Translations under genes and position numbers: made by a program
Part shown: one piece after another, positions 1 to 9,023 of the stretch
How positions within the stretch are numbered: the first letter of the stretch is position 1
How the letters are laid out: each line of letters begins with the position of its first letter
From: Pseudomonas sp. N3-W
GTDB taxonomy: Bacteria; Pseudomonadota; Gammaproteobacteria; Pseudomonadales; Pseudomonadaceae
DNA length: 64,000 nucleotides
Assembly (NCBI RefSeq): GCF_024970185.1
Contig: NZ_CP103965.1
Location: 4,731,001 to 4,795,000 of the forward strand
Reading direction: 5' to 3'
Notes under the pieces: model-generated
Database searches by the model: none
Told to the model about the DNA's origin: nothing
Seen by the model: only the letters and a program-made list of their open reading frames with translations

Positions 1-603
1 ATCTGCCAGGCGATGCGCGCTGATCGTGGCCTGGCGCCGATGAACGACCAGCACATCCGCGACGAAATCTCCGGTGGCGCCAAGGCCATGGTTGCCGTGA
101 CGTTTTCCATGGACCCGGAATCGCCAGGCTTCGAGGAACTGCGCCTGGAGTTTCTGGAGCGCTATCTGGCCGGCTGCGCGGTACACAGCAAACTGTTCGA
201 CGGCATGGGCGAACTGCTGGCCGACATCGAGAAGGCCAATCTGATCTGGGGTGTGGTTACCAACAAGCCCTTGCGCTTTGCCGAGCCGATCATGCAGCAG
301 CTTGGATTGGCCGAGCGTTCGGCGTTGCTGATCTGCCCCGATCATGTGAAAAACAGCAAACCTGACCCGGAACCGCTGATCCTGGCGTGCAAGATGCTCG
401 ACCTGGACCCGGCCAGTGTGCTGTTTGTCGGTGATGACTTGCGCGATATCGAGTCGGGCCGCGATGCCGGCACCAAGACCGCCGCCGTAACCTATGGCTA
501 CATTCACCCGCAAGACAACCCGCGGCATTGGGGAGCGGATGTGGTGGTGGATCACCCGCTGGAACTGCGCAAGGTGCTGGATAACGCGCTGTGTAGCTGC
601 TGA
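1..603 (+). CDS. mupP: N-acetylmuramic acid 6-phosphate phosphatase MupP, HAD family (5' end missing)
   Basis: The reading frame is open from the first base of the window, so the N-terminus, including the HAD nucleophile motif DxDGT, lies outside. The remaining ~200 residues carry the later HAD motifs: a TNK segment (motif II), the lysine in KPDPEP (motif III), and GDDLRD (motif IV, Mg-binding acidic pair). Family knowledge: Pseudomonas MupP dephosphorylates MurNAc-6-phosphate in the cytoplasmic peptidoglycan-recycling bypass, and it typically sits between ubiG and yciK. The next gene here is yciK, which supports MupP over the related phosphoglycolate phosphatase Gph. The two cannot be separated by sequence alone here. 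Confidence 0.85.
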   Translation: MCQAMRADRGLAPMNDQHIRDEISGGAKAMVAVTFSMDPESPGFEELRLEFLERYLAGCAVHSKLFDGMGELLADIEKANLIWGVVTNKPLRFAEPIMQQLGLAERSALLICPDHVKNSKPDPEPLILACKMLDLDPASVLFVGDDLRDIESGRDAGTKTAAVTYGYIHPQDNPRHWGADVVVDHPLELRKVLDNALCSC

Positions 604-625
604 CCTGACTGCCTGAGGAACCATC

Positions 626-747
626 TGTGGCGAGGGGGCTTGCCCCCGATCGACTGCGAAACAGTCGTAAACCGGTGAATACGGTGTTGCTGGGAGAATG
701 CCAGGGAGCGCTTCGCACTCCGACGGGGGCAAGCCCCCCTCGCCACA
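626..747. repeat. REP doublet (REPIN-like)
   Basis: Two inverted copies of a TGTGGCGAGGGGGCTTGCCC-type REP core flank a ~75-bp linker between mupP and yciK. The arms are near-perfect reverse complements. They belong to a G-rich subtype of the REP family that recurs in this window. Confidence 0.8.
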
Positions 748-805
748 ACAGCGCCCTCGCCACAGGTGCGACGCCTGCCTACTGTTGAATTGTGTGAGGT
801 TTTTA

Positions 806-1546
806 ATGTTTGATTATTCCGCTCGCCCTGAACTGCTCAAGGACCGGGTCATCCTGGTCACCGGCGCTGGCCGTGGCATCGGTGCGGCCGCCGCCAAAAC
901 CTACGCAGCCCATGGCGCCACGGTACTGCTGCTGGGCAAGACCGAAGCCAACCTGACGCAGGTCTACGACGAAATCGAAGCCGCCGGCCACCCACAGCCA
1001 GCCGTGATTCCGTTCAACCTGGAAACTGCCCTGCCCCATCAATACGATGAGCTGGCGGCCATGATCGAAACCGAATTCGGCCACCTCGACGGCTTGCTGC
1101 ACAACGCGTCGATCATTGGCCCCCGCACGCCGATCGAACAGCTGTCCGGCGAAAATTTCATGCGCGTGATGCACGTCAACGTCAACGCGATGTTCATGCT
1201 CACCAGCACCCTGCTGCCATTGCTCAAGCTGTCCCGGGACGCTTCGGTGGTGTTCACCTCCAGCAGTGTCGGACGCAAGGGCCGGGCCTACTGGGGCGCC
1301 TATGGTGTGTCGAAGTTCGCTACCGAAGGCCTGATGCAAACCCTGGCCGACGAAGTCGACAGCGTCGCCCCGGTGCGTTCCAACAGCATCAACCCGGGCG
1401 CCACCCGTACCAGCATGCGTGCACAGGCTTATCCGGCGGAAAACCCGCAGAACAATCCGACACCCGAGGAGATCATGCCGGTCTACCTTTACCTGATGGG
1501 ACCGGACAGTACCGGCATCAACGGCCAGGCATTCAACGCCCAGTAA
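806..1546 (+). CDS. yciK: YciK family short-chain oxidoreductase
   Basis: A 246-residue classical SDR. The TGAGRGIG dinucleotide-binding motif is at residues 19-26, the NAG motif is present as NAS near residue 100, and the catalytic YGVSK tetrad segment is at 166-170. An in-frame upstream extension to 698 exists, but it is read through the REP doublet. The ATG at 806 is preceded by TGAGGT and gives the normal YciK length. Gene order mupP-yciK is a conserved Pseudomonas arrangement. The physiological substrate of YciK is not established, so only the fold and the NAD(P)-dependent oxidoreductase class are secure. Confidence 0.88.
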   Translation: MFDYSARPELLKDRVILVTGAGRGIGAAAAKTYAAHGATVLLLGKTEANLTQVYDEIEAAGHPQPAVIPFNLETALPHQYDELAAMIETEFGHLDGLLHNASIIGPRTPIEQLSGENFMRVMHVNVNAMFMLTSTLLPLLKLSRDASVVFTSSSVGRKGRAYWGAYGVSKFATEGLMQTLADEVDSVAPVRSNSINPGATRTSMRAQAYPAENPQNNPTPEEIMPVYLYLMGPDSTGINGQAFNAQ

Positions 1547-1920
1547 CAGCCGTGCGTCGCTTTTGTGCCGTGGCAGATTACCGTCGCGGCACACAAAGTT
1601 GCTCGCCATGAGCGCTTTCCAAGTCAAAAAGTTGCCGCACCATCCGACATCCCGCCGCACAGGGCATTTCAAGTAAATGATTTGAAACGTTTTTTATCCG
1701 AATGAACTGAATGGCACGACTTTCGCTCTAATTTTGCTCAGACACGCAGTGTGAAAGCAGACAGGGCGCCGCTTGGGCCGACAGGTTACTAATCTTCGGT
1801 AAAGCGGATTAAACTCAGGCCACATGTCCTACGGGACTGATGGACCAGTATGACGCGCAGCCCAAAGCCGCTCTCACCCAGCCTGTAAGACAGCCTTACT
1901 GCTTTAGGGGCTCACGCCAT
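1547..1920. other. 374-nt intergenic region, no gene recognised
   Basis: No convincing gene was seen. The part just before the diguanylate cyclase stays open in its frame from 1840, so a 27-residue longer N-terminus is formally possible. The stretch around 1670-1740 is AT-richer than the flanks and probably holds the promoter of the downstream gene. No terminator with a clear T-run was found after yciK. Confidence 0.5.
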
Positions 1921-2847
1921 ATGAAATCACCTTCCCAGACCAACGCAATTGACTTCGATAGCGCCAAATTGCAACGCCTGGGCTTTGGTCAGCAGCCACC
2001 CCTTCTGGAGCGACCCGTCAGTCTTGCGCAATTGCGTCAGCGGCTGGGTCTGCAACTGCAGACCAGTCTTGAGCCGCAACGCATTCTCGGACTGTTTTTT
2101 CGCGACATTCAGCGACTCGTCCCCCTCGACGCCCTGAGCTACCAGCACAAGGCCAGCGATTTGCGCCTGGAATTCGGTCAGCGCGGCCATCATTCGGTCA
2201 GCTACAGCCTCAGCCACGAAGGCGAGCCGCTGGGTGATCTGGTGTTTCGGCGCAATCAACGCTTCAGCGAAGTGGAACTGGGCAACCTCGAATCACTGCT
2301 GTCGGCGCTGCTGTACCCGATGCGCAATGCACTGCTCTACCGAGCCGCGACCCAAAGCGCCCTGCGCGACCCGTTGACGGACACCGGCAATCGCATCGCC
2401 ATGGACCAGACCCTGCAACGTGAAATCGAGATGTCGCGTCGGCACCTGCAACCGTTGTCGCTGCTGATGCTGGACATCGACCACTTCAAACTGATCAACG
2501 ACAACCACGGCCACAGCGCTGGCGATGAAGTGCTCAAGGCCGTTGCCGCCTCGATCAAGGGGCAATTGCGTAACGTCGACATGGTGTTCCGGTTTGGTGG
2601 GGAAGAGTTTCTGATCCTGCTGTCCAACACCACTCGGGAAGCGGCGGCCATGGTGGGCGAACGCCTGCGGTTTGCCGCCCAGACCCAGGACTATCACGCT
2701 GATGGCCAATTGATCGAACTGACGGTCAGCTTGGGCTGCTCGACCCTGCTGCCCGGCGAATCCGCCGAAAGCCTGTTGCGACGCGCCGACAGCGCGCTGT
2801 ATGTGGCCAAGCGTGAAGGGCGAAATCGGCTGGCGATGGCGGGTTGA
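1921..2847 (+). CDS. GAF-like sensor / GGDEF diguanylate cyclase
   Basis: A 308-residue soluble protein. Residues ~35-140 resemble a small GAF-like sensor region. Residues ~145-305 form a complete GGDEF domain with the active-site GGEEF at 226-230. Five residues upstream is an RxxD product-inhibition site (RNVD, 217-220), so it should be an active, feedback-regulated cyclase making c-di-GMP from two GTP. No membrane segment is seen. Length, GGEEF variant and position shortly after yciK match PA3177 of P. aeruginosa, from memory. The ATG at 1921 is preceded by a GGGG stretch. An in-frame ATG at 1840 is less likely. Confidence 0.85.
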   Translation: MKSPSQTNAIDFDSAKLQRLGFGQQPPLLERPVSLAQLRQRLGLQLQTSLEPQRILGLFFRDIQRLVPLDALSYQHKASDLRLEFGQRGHHSVSYSLSHEGEPLGDLVFRRNQRFSEVELGNLESLLSALLYPMRNALLYRAATQSALRDPLTDTGNRIAMDQTLQREIEMSRRHLQPLSLLMLDIDHFKLINDNHGHSAGDEVLKAVAASIKGQLRNVDMVFRFGGEEFLILLSNTTREAAAMVGERLRFAAQTQDYHADGQLIELTVSLGCSTLLPGESAESLLRRADSALYVAKREGRNRLAMAG

Positions 2848-2870
2848 GTATCAAGTGACACCACCCATCA

Positions 2871-2961
2871 ATGCGGGAGCGGGCTTGCTCGCGAAGAGGG
2901 AGTGTCAGTGGGCATTCAAGCCACTGACCCACCGCATTCGCGAACAAGCCCGCTCCCGCAT
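2871..2961. repeat. REP doublet (REPIN)
   Basis: Inverted cores GCGGGAGCGGGCTTGCTCGC and its near reverse complement surround a ~50-bp linker. The element occupies almost all of the space between two convergent genes. Confidence 0.85.
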
Positions 2962-2982
2962 TTACGTTGTGTTGCCTTGCGA

Positions 2983-3777
2983 TCAGCTTTGCGCCAGCGC
3001 CATCCGCTCACGCGCTACCGGCGCCCGTTGCGCATGCTCAAGTTGCATGCAACGCTCCAGGAACAGGAACATGTAGTCATAGCTCTTGCACACGGCCTGG
3101 CGCAATTCCGCTTGCAGAGACTTGCTCGGATTCAGGCCCGCCAGGGTACAAATGATTTCCAGCGCTTCCCACGGATGGGCATCGTCGTACTGGGCATGCA
3201 TCTTCAGCCACTTCATGGCTCGCTTGCGATCTTCCTCCGGGAAAGCTGCCGCGTAGACGCCGCTTGAACAAACCAATGCCGACCACTCCCCGGTCGCGCC
3301 TTCAATGGCGTAGTTGGTCGCTGCGATGGCAACGATCAGCGAGTCCGCCGAACTGGTATGCCAGCACCAATGACTCAAGGCATGAAGCTCAGGGGCGACC
3401 TGTTGTGCCTGCAGATCTTCTAGGCTGACACCGTGAGCACGGCTCCAGTGCACCCAGTAATCGGCATGGTTAAGTTCGACACGAATGTTGCGCATCAACC
3501 AGCGACGCGCCATGTCTTCGCCAGGGTGACGGGCAAAGCGGGTCTTGGTCAGGTTTTGTGCCATATATAACGCGAACTGCTCGACCACCGGCCAGCCACC
3601 AATCAGGTACTGACGCATGGTCCGGGCGCTGAGTTTGTTATCTCGCATGCGCTGATACAGTTCGTGTTCGACAACCCGGCGCTTACTCGCGCTGCAGTCC
3701 TGGATGAGCTGTTGAGCCCAGGCCGGGTAACTTGCAGCTTCCATGAGTGGTCCGGTTCGGTTGAATGTGTCGATCAC
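2983..3777 (-). CDS. Haem-oxygenase-like diiron protein (TenA/PqqC/CADD-like fold)
   Basis: A 264-residue all-helical protein of the type usually annotated as a TenA family regulator or iron-containing redox enzyme. The C-terminal metal motif HxxxDxxH is clear (H194, D198, H201). Further candidate ligands are E101 with H104 or H110, and E159 in IEGATGEW. This pattern follows the haem-oxygenase-like diiron oxidases (CADD, SznF, UndA) rather than thiaminase TenA, which lacks the metal site. The start is a GTG at 3777 with AGGAG seven bases upstream; an internal ATG at 3744 is the alternative. The gene stands alone, convergent with the cyclase gene and separate from the EAL gene. The substrate is unknown. 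Confidence 0.6.
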   Translation of the reverse strand: MIDTFNRTGPLMEAASYPAWAQQLIQDCSASKRRVVEHELYQRMRDNKLSARTMRQYLIGGWPVVEQFALYMAQNLTKTRFARHPGEDMARRWLMRNIRVELNHADYWVHWSRAHGVSLEDLQAQQVAPELHALSHWCWHTSSADSLIVAIAATNYAIEGATGEWSALVCSSGVYAAAFPEEDRKRAMKWLKMHAQYDDAHPWEALEIICTLAGLNPSKSLQAELRQAVCKSYDYMFLFLERCMQLEHAQRAPVARERMALAQS

Positions 3778-3823
3778 TGTTCGGCTCCTTATGATTTGTG
3801 ATTGTAACGATCAACAAGAGATT

Positions 3824-6283
3824 TCAGCGGAACGTGCCAGGTGCCTTGAATAACAGCGGCTGCGGTCTCGCGGGCCGACATTGCAAACTGTCGCAGGTCA
3901 GCAATTGCGGGCGTTCTATTACGTACCCTTGAGCGTAATCCACCCCGATTTCGAGCAATGCCTGCTCGATCTGCGGTGTTTCAACGAACTCGGCAATCGT
4001 GCGCTTACCCATGACATGGCCGATGTGATTGATCACCTCGACCATCGCGCGGTTAATCGGGTCGTCCAGCATATCCTTTACGAAACTTCCGTCGATCTTC
4101 AGGAAGTCTACAGGTAAATGTTTCAAGTAAGCGAATGAAGACATTCCGGCACAAAAGTCATCTAACGAAAAGTGGCAACCTAAACCTTTGAGATCATTAA
4201 TAAATCTGATTGCGCTGCCTAAATTTGCAATAGCGCTGGTTTCTGTAATTTCAAAACAAATCATTTCAGGCGGAATAGAGTAAGTAACAAACTGTTGATG
4301 CAAGAAGTCCAGAAACGCCTCATCTCCGATAGTTATACCTGACAGATTAATCGCACACATGGCCAATGGGCCTTTATGCTCTTCGGCAATACATTGGGCA
4401 ATGACCTTGAAGACGTTTTGCACGACCCACCGGTCCAGGGAGGTCATCAGGCCATAACGCTCGGCGGCGGGGATAAAGCTGTCAGGCAAAATCATGCGCC
4501 CCGCCTCGTCATGCAATCGCAGCAATATCTCGATATGTCCTGCGCCCTGCTCGACATGGCCCAGCGGAGCGATTTCCTGGGCGTACAGGCAGAAGCGGTT
4601 CTCTTCCAGCGCCATGTGCAGGCGTTGCACCCAAGCCATCTCACCAAAGCGCAGGGACAACTCCGAGTCGTCGGCGTGATAGACCTGCACCCGGTTGCGG
4701 CCCTTTTCCTTGGCCATGTAGCAAGCCATGTCAGCCGCACGCAGTGAGGCTTCAAGGGTGGTCGGTGTCTGTGCCACATGCACCAGGCCGATACTCACGG
4801 TAGTCAGAAACGGTCGGCCCTTCCACACGAAATGCAGGTTCTGCACGGTCTGGCGAAGCACTTCGGCGATTTTCTCCGCAGCTTCAGGCGCACAACTTTC
4901 CAGCAGAATACCGAACTCGTCGCCGCCCAGCCTGGCGAGGGTGTCGCCTTCGCGCAGGCCCGATTGCAGCAACGCGCAGATATGGCGCAACAATTCATCG
5001 CCAGCAGCATGGCCACAGGTGTCATTGACCAATTTGAACTGGTCCAGGTCAAGGAACATCAGGGAGTGGCGCCCAGGCGAGCGTGTCAGATTATGCAGCG
5101 CCTGCTCCAGGCGGTATTCAAACTCGCGGCGGTTGGCCAGCCCGGTCAAGGCATCGTGGGTGGCCTGCCAGGACAGATTGGCGATGTATTGCCGCTCCTG
5201 GGTCATGTCGTGCAGCACCAGCACCGTGCCACTGACTTTGCCGGCATGACGGATCGGCGAGCCTACCAGCGTGACCGACACTGTGCTGCCATCAAGACGC
5301 TGGATCAGTTTGGAGTGCTCGCTGCCGCCACTGAGCTGACCGCTCAGGATGTGTTCGATCAAGGTAAAACCGTCGGCCTGGGCGTTCTCATCCAGCAGAT
5401 TGAACAGCGCCGCCAGCGGCAACCCGATGGCCTGCTCGGCTTTCCAGTGCGTCAGGGCTTCGGCGGCCGGGTTCATATAGGCGATTGCGCCTTCGACATC
5501 GGTGGTAATCACCCCGTCGCCAATCGATTGCAGCGTGATCTGCGCCCGGTCCTTTTCAAGCTGCAGGGCCTCGGCAAAGGCATGACGCTGCTTGAGCAAT
5601 TTGTGGGTGCGCAGCAACGCCAGCACGATCAGCCCCAGCGCAGTCGCCAGGTTCGTCACCAGCAACAGCCGCAGGATCACCCGCGAGCCCTCGCCCAAGG
5701 CATCGCTGAACGCTCTGGCAGCCGGAGTCACCCCGTCGTTGATGGCGAAAATCTCGGATTTCCAGCGTTTGATATCGGCGTCGTCAGCCTGATTATCGAG
5801 TACGCCCCGGTGCATCTCCTGCGCCACGTTATCGAGCTGCACCAGATAGGCGTCGCCGACCCGCCAGCGATCAATGGCTTTTTCCAGATAACTGAAATGC
5901 CGAAAATTGAGGTACAGCCAGATCAGGCTGGAGACGTCATCAGGATGGTTGCCGCCCTTGAGAATGCCCCGCCGTGCCGCGTCCAGGTCCGGTGGCTGCT
6001 GGTCGAGGGCAAGCCGCAATTCATGGCCCCCCTGGGGCACCGAGATTGCATTGCGGTACTTGAGGAAAATCTGCTCGTCGCGACTGTCGGCATACAGATT
6101 GAGGTAATAGATGGCGTCTTTCTGGCCTTTGGACCACAGGCTTTCACCGGCTACATAGCCGCGAACCGCCGACAGCACATAGAGGCTGACGCCGCCCAGC
6201 AACGCTTGAAACAGCACGACGGCGATAAACGGCCAGACGATGCCCAACAACCGTGGCGTTCCGAGAGTCCGTTTTGGCTTCAT
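3824..6283 (-). CDS. Membrane PAS-GGDEF-EAL c-di-GMP turnover protein
   Basis: An 819-residue inner-membrane protein. Membrane segments at ~12-38 and ~203-224 enclose a periplasmic sensor region. A PAS domain follows at ~245-360, GGDEF at ~375-535 and EAL at ~555-795. The GGDEF site is intact (453-457) with an RxxD inhibition site (REGD, 444-447). The EAL signature reads EIL (585-587). The other catalytic residues are present: N646, E678, D708-D709 in LDDFCAGMSS, K729, E765/E768 and Q785. Phosphodiesterase activity is therefore plausible, and the GGDEF domain may be catalytic or regulatory. A part of the EAL-coding region, roughly 4110-4330, is unusually AT-rich. No orthologue is named with certainty. 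Confidence 0.85.
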   Translation of the reverse strand: MKPKRTLGTPRLLGIVWPFIAVVLFQALLGGVSLYVLSAVRGYVAGESLWSKGQKDAIYYLNLYADSRDEQIFLKYRNAISVPQGGHELRLALDQQPPDLDAARRGILKGGNHPDDVSSLIWLYLNFRHFSYLEKAIDRWRVGDAYLVQLDNVAQEMHRGVLDNQADDADIKRWKSEIFAINDGVTPAARAFSDALGEGSRVILRLLLVTNLATALGLIVLALLRTHKLLKQRHAFAEALQLEKDRAQITLQSIGDGVITTDVEGAIAYMNPAAEALTHWKAEQAIGLPLAALFNLLDENAQADGFTLIEHILSGQLSGGSEHSKLIQRLDGSTVSVTLVGSPIRHAGKVSGTVLVLHDMTQERQYIANLSWQATHDALTGLANRREFEYRLEQALHNLTRSPGRHSLMFLDLDQFKLVNDTCGHAAGDELLRHICALLQSGLREGDTLARLGGDEFGILLESCAPEAAEKIAEVLRQTVQNLHFVWKGRPFLTTVSIGLVHVAQTPTTLEASLRAADMACYMAKEKGRNRVQVYHADDSELSLRFGEMAWVQRLHMALEENRFCLYAQEIAPLGHVEQGAGHIEILLRLHDEAGRMILPDSFIPAAERYGLMTSLDRWVVQNVFKVIAQCIAEEHKGPLAMCAINLSGITIGDEAFLDFLHQQFVTYSIPPEMICFEITETSAIANLGSAIRFINDLKGLGCHFSLDDFCAGMSSFAYLKHLPVDFLKIDGSFVKDMLDDPINRAMVEVINHIGHVMGKRTIAEFVETPQIEQALLEIGVDYAQGYVIERPQLLTCDSLQCRPARPQPLLFKAPGTFR

Positions 6284-6464
6284 GGGGTCCCTTGCATAGG
6301 CACTGCCTGATTGTCGTCAAGAGCCGACCTACCAAGACTAGGAGGCGTTTAGGCTCCCGGCAAGGCGGCGCGGTACGACAATACCGATATGTAGCACCAT
6401 GATGCACATTGAAGCCATGAATTTGACACTTCATTCACGTCTAAAATGGAGAGTGTCGTTTCAG

Positions 6465-6553
6465 GTGGGAACAGGCCTGCTCGCGAAGGCAGCCTCAGCT
6501 TCAACAGCAATGCTGACCGACACACCGACTTCGCGAGCAAGCGCGCTCCTGCA
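6465..6553. repeat. REP doublet, degenerate
   Basis: Inverted copies of GGGAACAGGCCTGCTCGCGA and TCGCGAGCAAGCGCGCTCCT around a short linker. It is somewhat diverged from the consensus GTGGGAGC...GCTCGCG form. Confidence 0.7.
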
Positions 6554-6571
6554 GGCTCTGCGTCTGCCAAC

Positions 6572-8389
6572 CTATAGTTGCTGCAAATGCCCATACAGCC
6601 GGGCGTACAAACCGCCCTCGGCAATCAGTTGCTGATGGTCGCCATCTTCGGCGATACGCCCACCGTCGAATACCAGCACGCGGTCGGCCTGCTTCACCGC
6701 CGACAGCCGATGGGCAATGATCAGGGTAGTACGCTCGCTGAGGAACTTCGCCAATGCCTGATGCAGGTTGTATTCGGTGGCGGCGTCCAGCGCGGAGGTG
6801 GCTTCATCGAGAATCACCACCTTCGGCTCGGCAAGCACCATCCGCGCAATGGCCAGACGCTGACGCTGGCCGCCGGAAAGGCGTACACCAGAACGGCCAA
6901 CGATACTGTCCAGGCCTTGGGGCAAGGCGCGGACAGTGCCGTCGAGCTGAGCGATTTCCAGCGCCTTCCAGCATGCATCGTCGCTGCGTTCGCGGCCCAT
7001 GGTCAGGTTGGCCCGCACCGTGTCATTGAACAGCGCCGGGTGTTGCAGCACCACGGCGACATTTTCGCGCACGGTTTCCAGGCTAATCTCCTGCTGGGTC
7101 GAACCGCCGAAGCGGATGGTCCCGGCCAACGGCGTGTACAAGCCCAGCAGCAATTGCACCAAGGTGCTTTTACCGCCGCCGCTGGCACCAACAATCGCGA
7201 CTTTTTCACCGGGGGCAATGGACAGGTTCATCTGGTTCAACACCAGCTCATCGCCGTAGCTGAAACTCAGCCCCTGAATATCGATACCAACGGTGTTGCG
7301 CCCCACAAACGGATCGACGCCACCGGGGTATTGCGGCTCATCGGCACGGGCCAGCAACTCGTTGATTCGCGACAACGCGCCACCGGCGGCATAGAAGGCG
7401 TATTGCAGGTTCAGCAGCTGTTCCACCGGGCCGATCATGAACCAAAGGTAGCTGAACACCGCGAGCATCTGGCCGATGGACAGGTCGGAGAACAACACGG
7501 TGAGCATGGCCGCGGCGCGAAAAATATCGATACCGAACTGAAACAGCAAACCACTGGCGCGGTTCGACGCATCGGTTTTCCACTGGGAATTGATCGCGTA
7601 ATCGCGCACTTCCCGGGCGCGCTGACCGAGCCGCCCGAGGAAAAAACCCTGCCGGTTACCGGCGCGCACTTCCTGAATCGACTCCAGGGTTTCGGTCAAT
7701 GCCTGCGTGAAGCGCGAGGTGCTGTCGTTCTCGAGCTTTTTCAGGTGCTTGACCCGCTTGCCCAACTGCACCGTGGCGTAGATCACCAGCGGATTGAACA
7801 GCATGATCAGCAGCGCCAGTTTCCAGTGCATCCAGAACAGAATGCTCGCGGTGCCGACCAGCGTCAGCATCGCCACCAGGAAACGACTGAGGGTCTCGCC
7901 GACAAACTTGTCCAGGGTGTCCAGGTCGGTGACCAGGTGCGTGGTCACCGTGCCGCTGCCCAGGCTTTCGTATTCGCCCAGGGAAATACGCTTGAGCCGT
8001 TCGATCAGCCGCACACGAATGCGATAAACGATGTCCTTGGCCAGCGCCGCAAACAACTTCGCCTGCACCACGTTGAACAGCAACGCCGCGCAGCGCAGGC
8101 TGAACGTCACCAGCAACATCAGGCCGATATAACCGGCGGCTTTCTGCCAGACGTCAGGCAGCGCGTGGTTCATGATTTTCAGTGCGCTGTCGCCGTGGCC
8201 CAACAGCACTTCGTCCACCAGCAACGGCAGCAGCAACGGAATCGGCACACTGCACAGCGTCGCCAGCACGGCGACGCCATTGGCGATCCACAGGGATTTC
8301 TTGTGATGCAGGGCCAGCCGGCGAATTTCCGCCCAGCTCAGGCGATCGACCGGCTTTGCAACAGGTGCTTCATCAAGCGAGTCAGGCAC
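6572..8389 (-). CDS. ABC exporter, fused transmembrane-ATPase half transporter
   Basis: About 605 residues with the usual exporter half-transporter layout. A six-helix membrane domain spans ~30-320, and a nucleotide-binding domain ~365-605. Walker A GASGGGKST starts near 401, the LSGGQ signature near 504, Walker B VVILDEAT near 524, and the switch histidine near 560. It presumably works as a homodimer. The start is ambiguous. A GTG at 8389 overlaps the stop of the preceding DsbA-like gene and suggests translational coupling; a GTG at 8434 would give 620 residues. It is the last gene of a trhO-dsbA-like-ABC operon. The exported substrate cannot be read from the sequence. Confidence 0.82.
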   Translation of the reverse strand: MPDSLDEAPVAKPVDRLSWAEIRRLALHHKKSLWIANGVAVLATLCSVPIPLLLPLLVDEVLLGHGDSALKIMNHALPDVWQKAAGYIGLMLLVTFSLRCAALLFNVVQAKLFAALAKDIVYRIRVRLIERLKRISLGEYESLGSGTVTTHLVTDLDTLDKFVGETLSRFLVAMLTLVGTASILFWMHWKLALLIMLFNPLVIYATVQLGKRVKHLKKLENDSTSRFTQALTETLESIQEVRAGNRQGFFLGRLGQRAREVRDYAINSQWKTDASNRASGLLFQFGIDIFRAAAMLTVLFSDLSIGQMLAVFSYLWFMIGPVEQLLNLQYAFYAAGGALSRINELLARADEPQYPGGVDPFVGRNTVGIDIQGLSFSYGDELVLNQMNLSIAPGEKVAIVGASGGGKSTLVQLLLGLYTPLAGTIRFGGSTQQEISLETVRENVAVVLQHPALFNDTVRANLTMGRERSDDACWKALEIAQLDGTVRALPQGLDSIVGRSGVRLSGGQRQRLAIARMVLAEPKVVILDEATSALDAATEYNLHQALAKFLSERTTLIIAHRLSAVKQADRVLVFDGGRIAEDGDHQQLIAEGGLYARLYGHLQQL

Positions 8390-9020
8390 AGGCAGCGCGC
8401 TCCAGCCAACGGCCGAGCAGCGGTGACAATTCACTCAAGGGTTGATAACCATTGGTCAGCAGCGCCAGTTGACCATCGCGCTCGGCGAGCAAGGTCGGGA
8501 ACCCGGCGATACCCAGGTCCTGGACCCAGGTGAAATCGGCGGCCGTCGCAGCGTGCATATCGGCACGGTCGAACGCAGCGGCAAACTCGATGCGCGGCAG
8601 GCCGGCCTGTTCCGCCAGTTCCACCAACACGCTGGCGTGAGTGACGTCGCGGCCCTGGGCGTAAAACGCGTGCTGGATCAGCCCGAGCAGGGTCCAGGCA
8701 CAATCCGCCGCCAGACTGCGCGCCGTCACCAACGCGCGACAGGCGGGTTCGGTATCGTAGACAAAGCCGTCGGGCAGTGCGCCTTCAAGCTTGAACGGCT
8801 GGCCGGTGGCTTCGGTGACCGCCGCCCAGTGCTCAAGAATATAGCGTCGGGTGGTCGGTTCCAGCGCCGCACCACTACCGGTACGTAAACCGCCCACCAC
8901 CAGATGCACGTCCACTCCCGCCGCCTGCGCCTGCTCGACCAGCGCTTTGGCGACGGGCGCAAAACCCCAGCACCAGGAACACATCGGGTCCATCACATAA
9001 AGCAGGCGGCGAGCAGACAT
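8382..9020 (-). CDS. DsbA family (FrnE-like) thioredoxin-fold protein
   Basis: A 212-residue protein with a CxxC active site (CSWC, residues 14-17) very near the N-terminus and a cis-proline loop (GFPTLL) near the C-terminus, bracketing the inserted helical domain typical of DsbA/FrnE proteins. There is no signal peptide, so it is probably cytoplasmic, as in the FrnE-like subgroup. It starts three bases after the trhO stop, with GAGG upstream of its ATG, and overlaps the start of the ABC gene. A disulfide oxidoreductase or isomerase role is inferred; the partner is unknown. Confidence 0.82.
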   Translation of the reverse strand: MSARRLLYVMDPMCSWCWGFAPVAKALVEQAQAAGVDVHLVVGGLRTGSGAALEPTTRRYILEHWAAVTEATGQPFKLEGALPDGFVYDTEPACRALVTARSLAADCAWTLLGLIQHAFYAQGRDVTHASVLVELAEQAGLPRIEFAAAFDRADMHAATAADFTWVQDLGIAGFPTLLAERDGQLALLTNGYQPLSELSPLLGRWLERAACA

Positions 9021-9023
9021 GGT

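Noticed and set aside
2983..3777. PqqC or thiaminase TenA
   Set aside because: No pqq or thi neighbours, and the metal-ligand pattern HxxxDxxH points to the diiron subgroup instead.
4778..6310. 510-codon plus-strand open frame
   Set aside because: It runs antisense across the PAS-GGDEF-EAL gene, has no ribosome-binding site or recognisable motif, and shows the Gln/Arg/His-rich composition of a shadow frame.
6578..8533. 651-codon plus-strand open frame
   Set aside because: Antisense to the ABC exporter, whose Walker and signature motifs are intact on the other strand.
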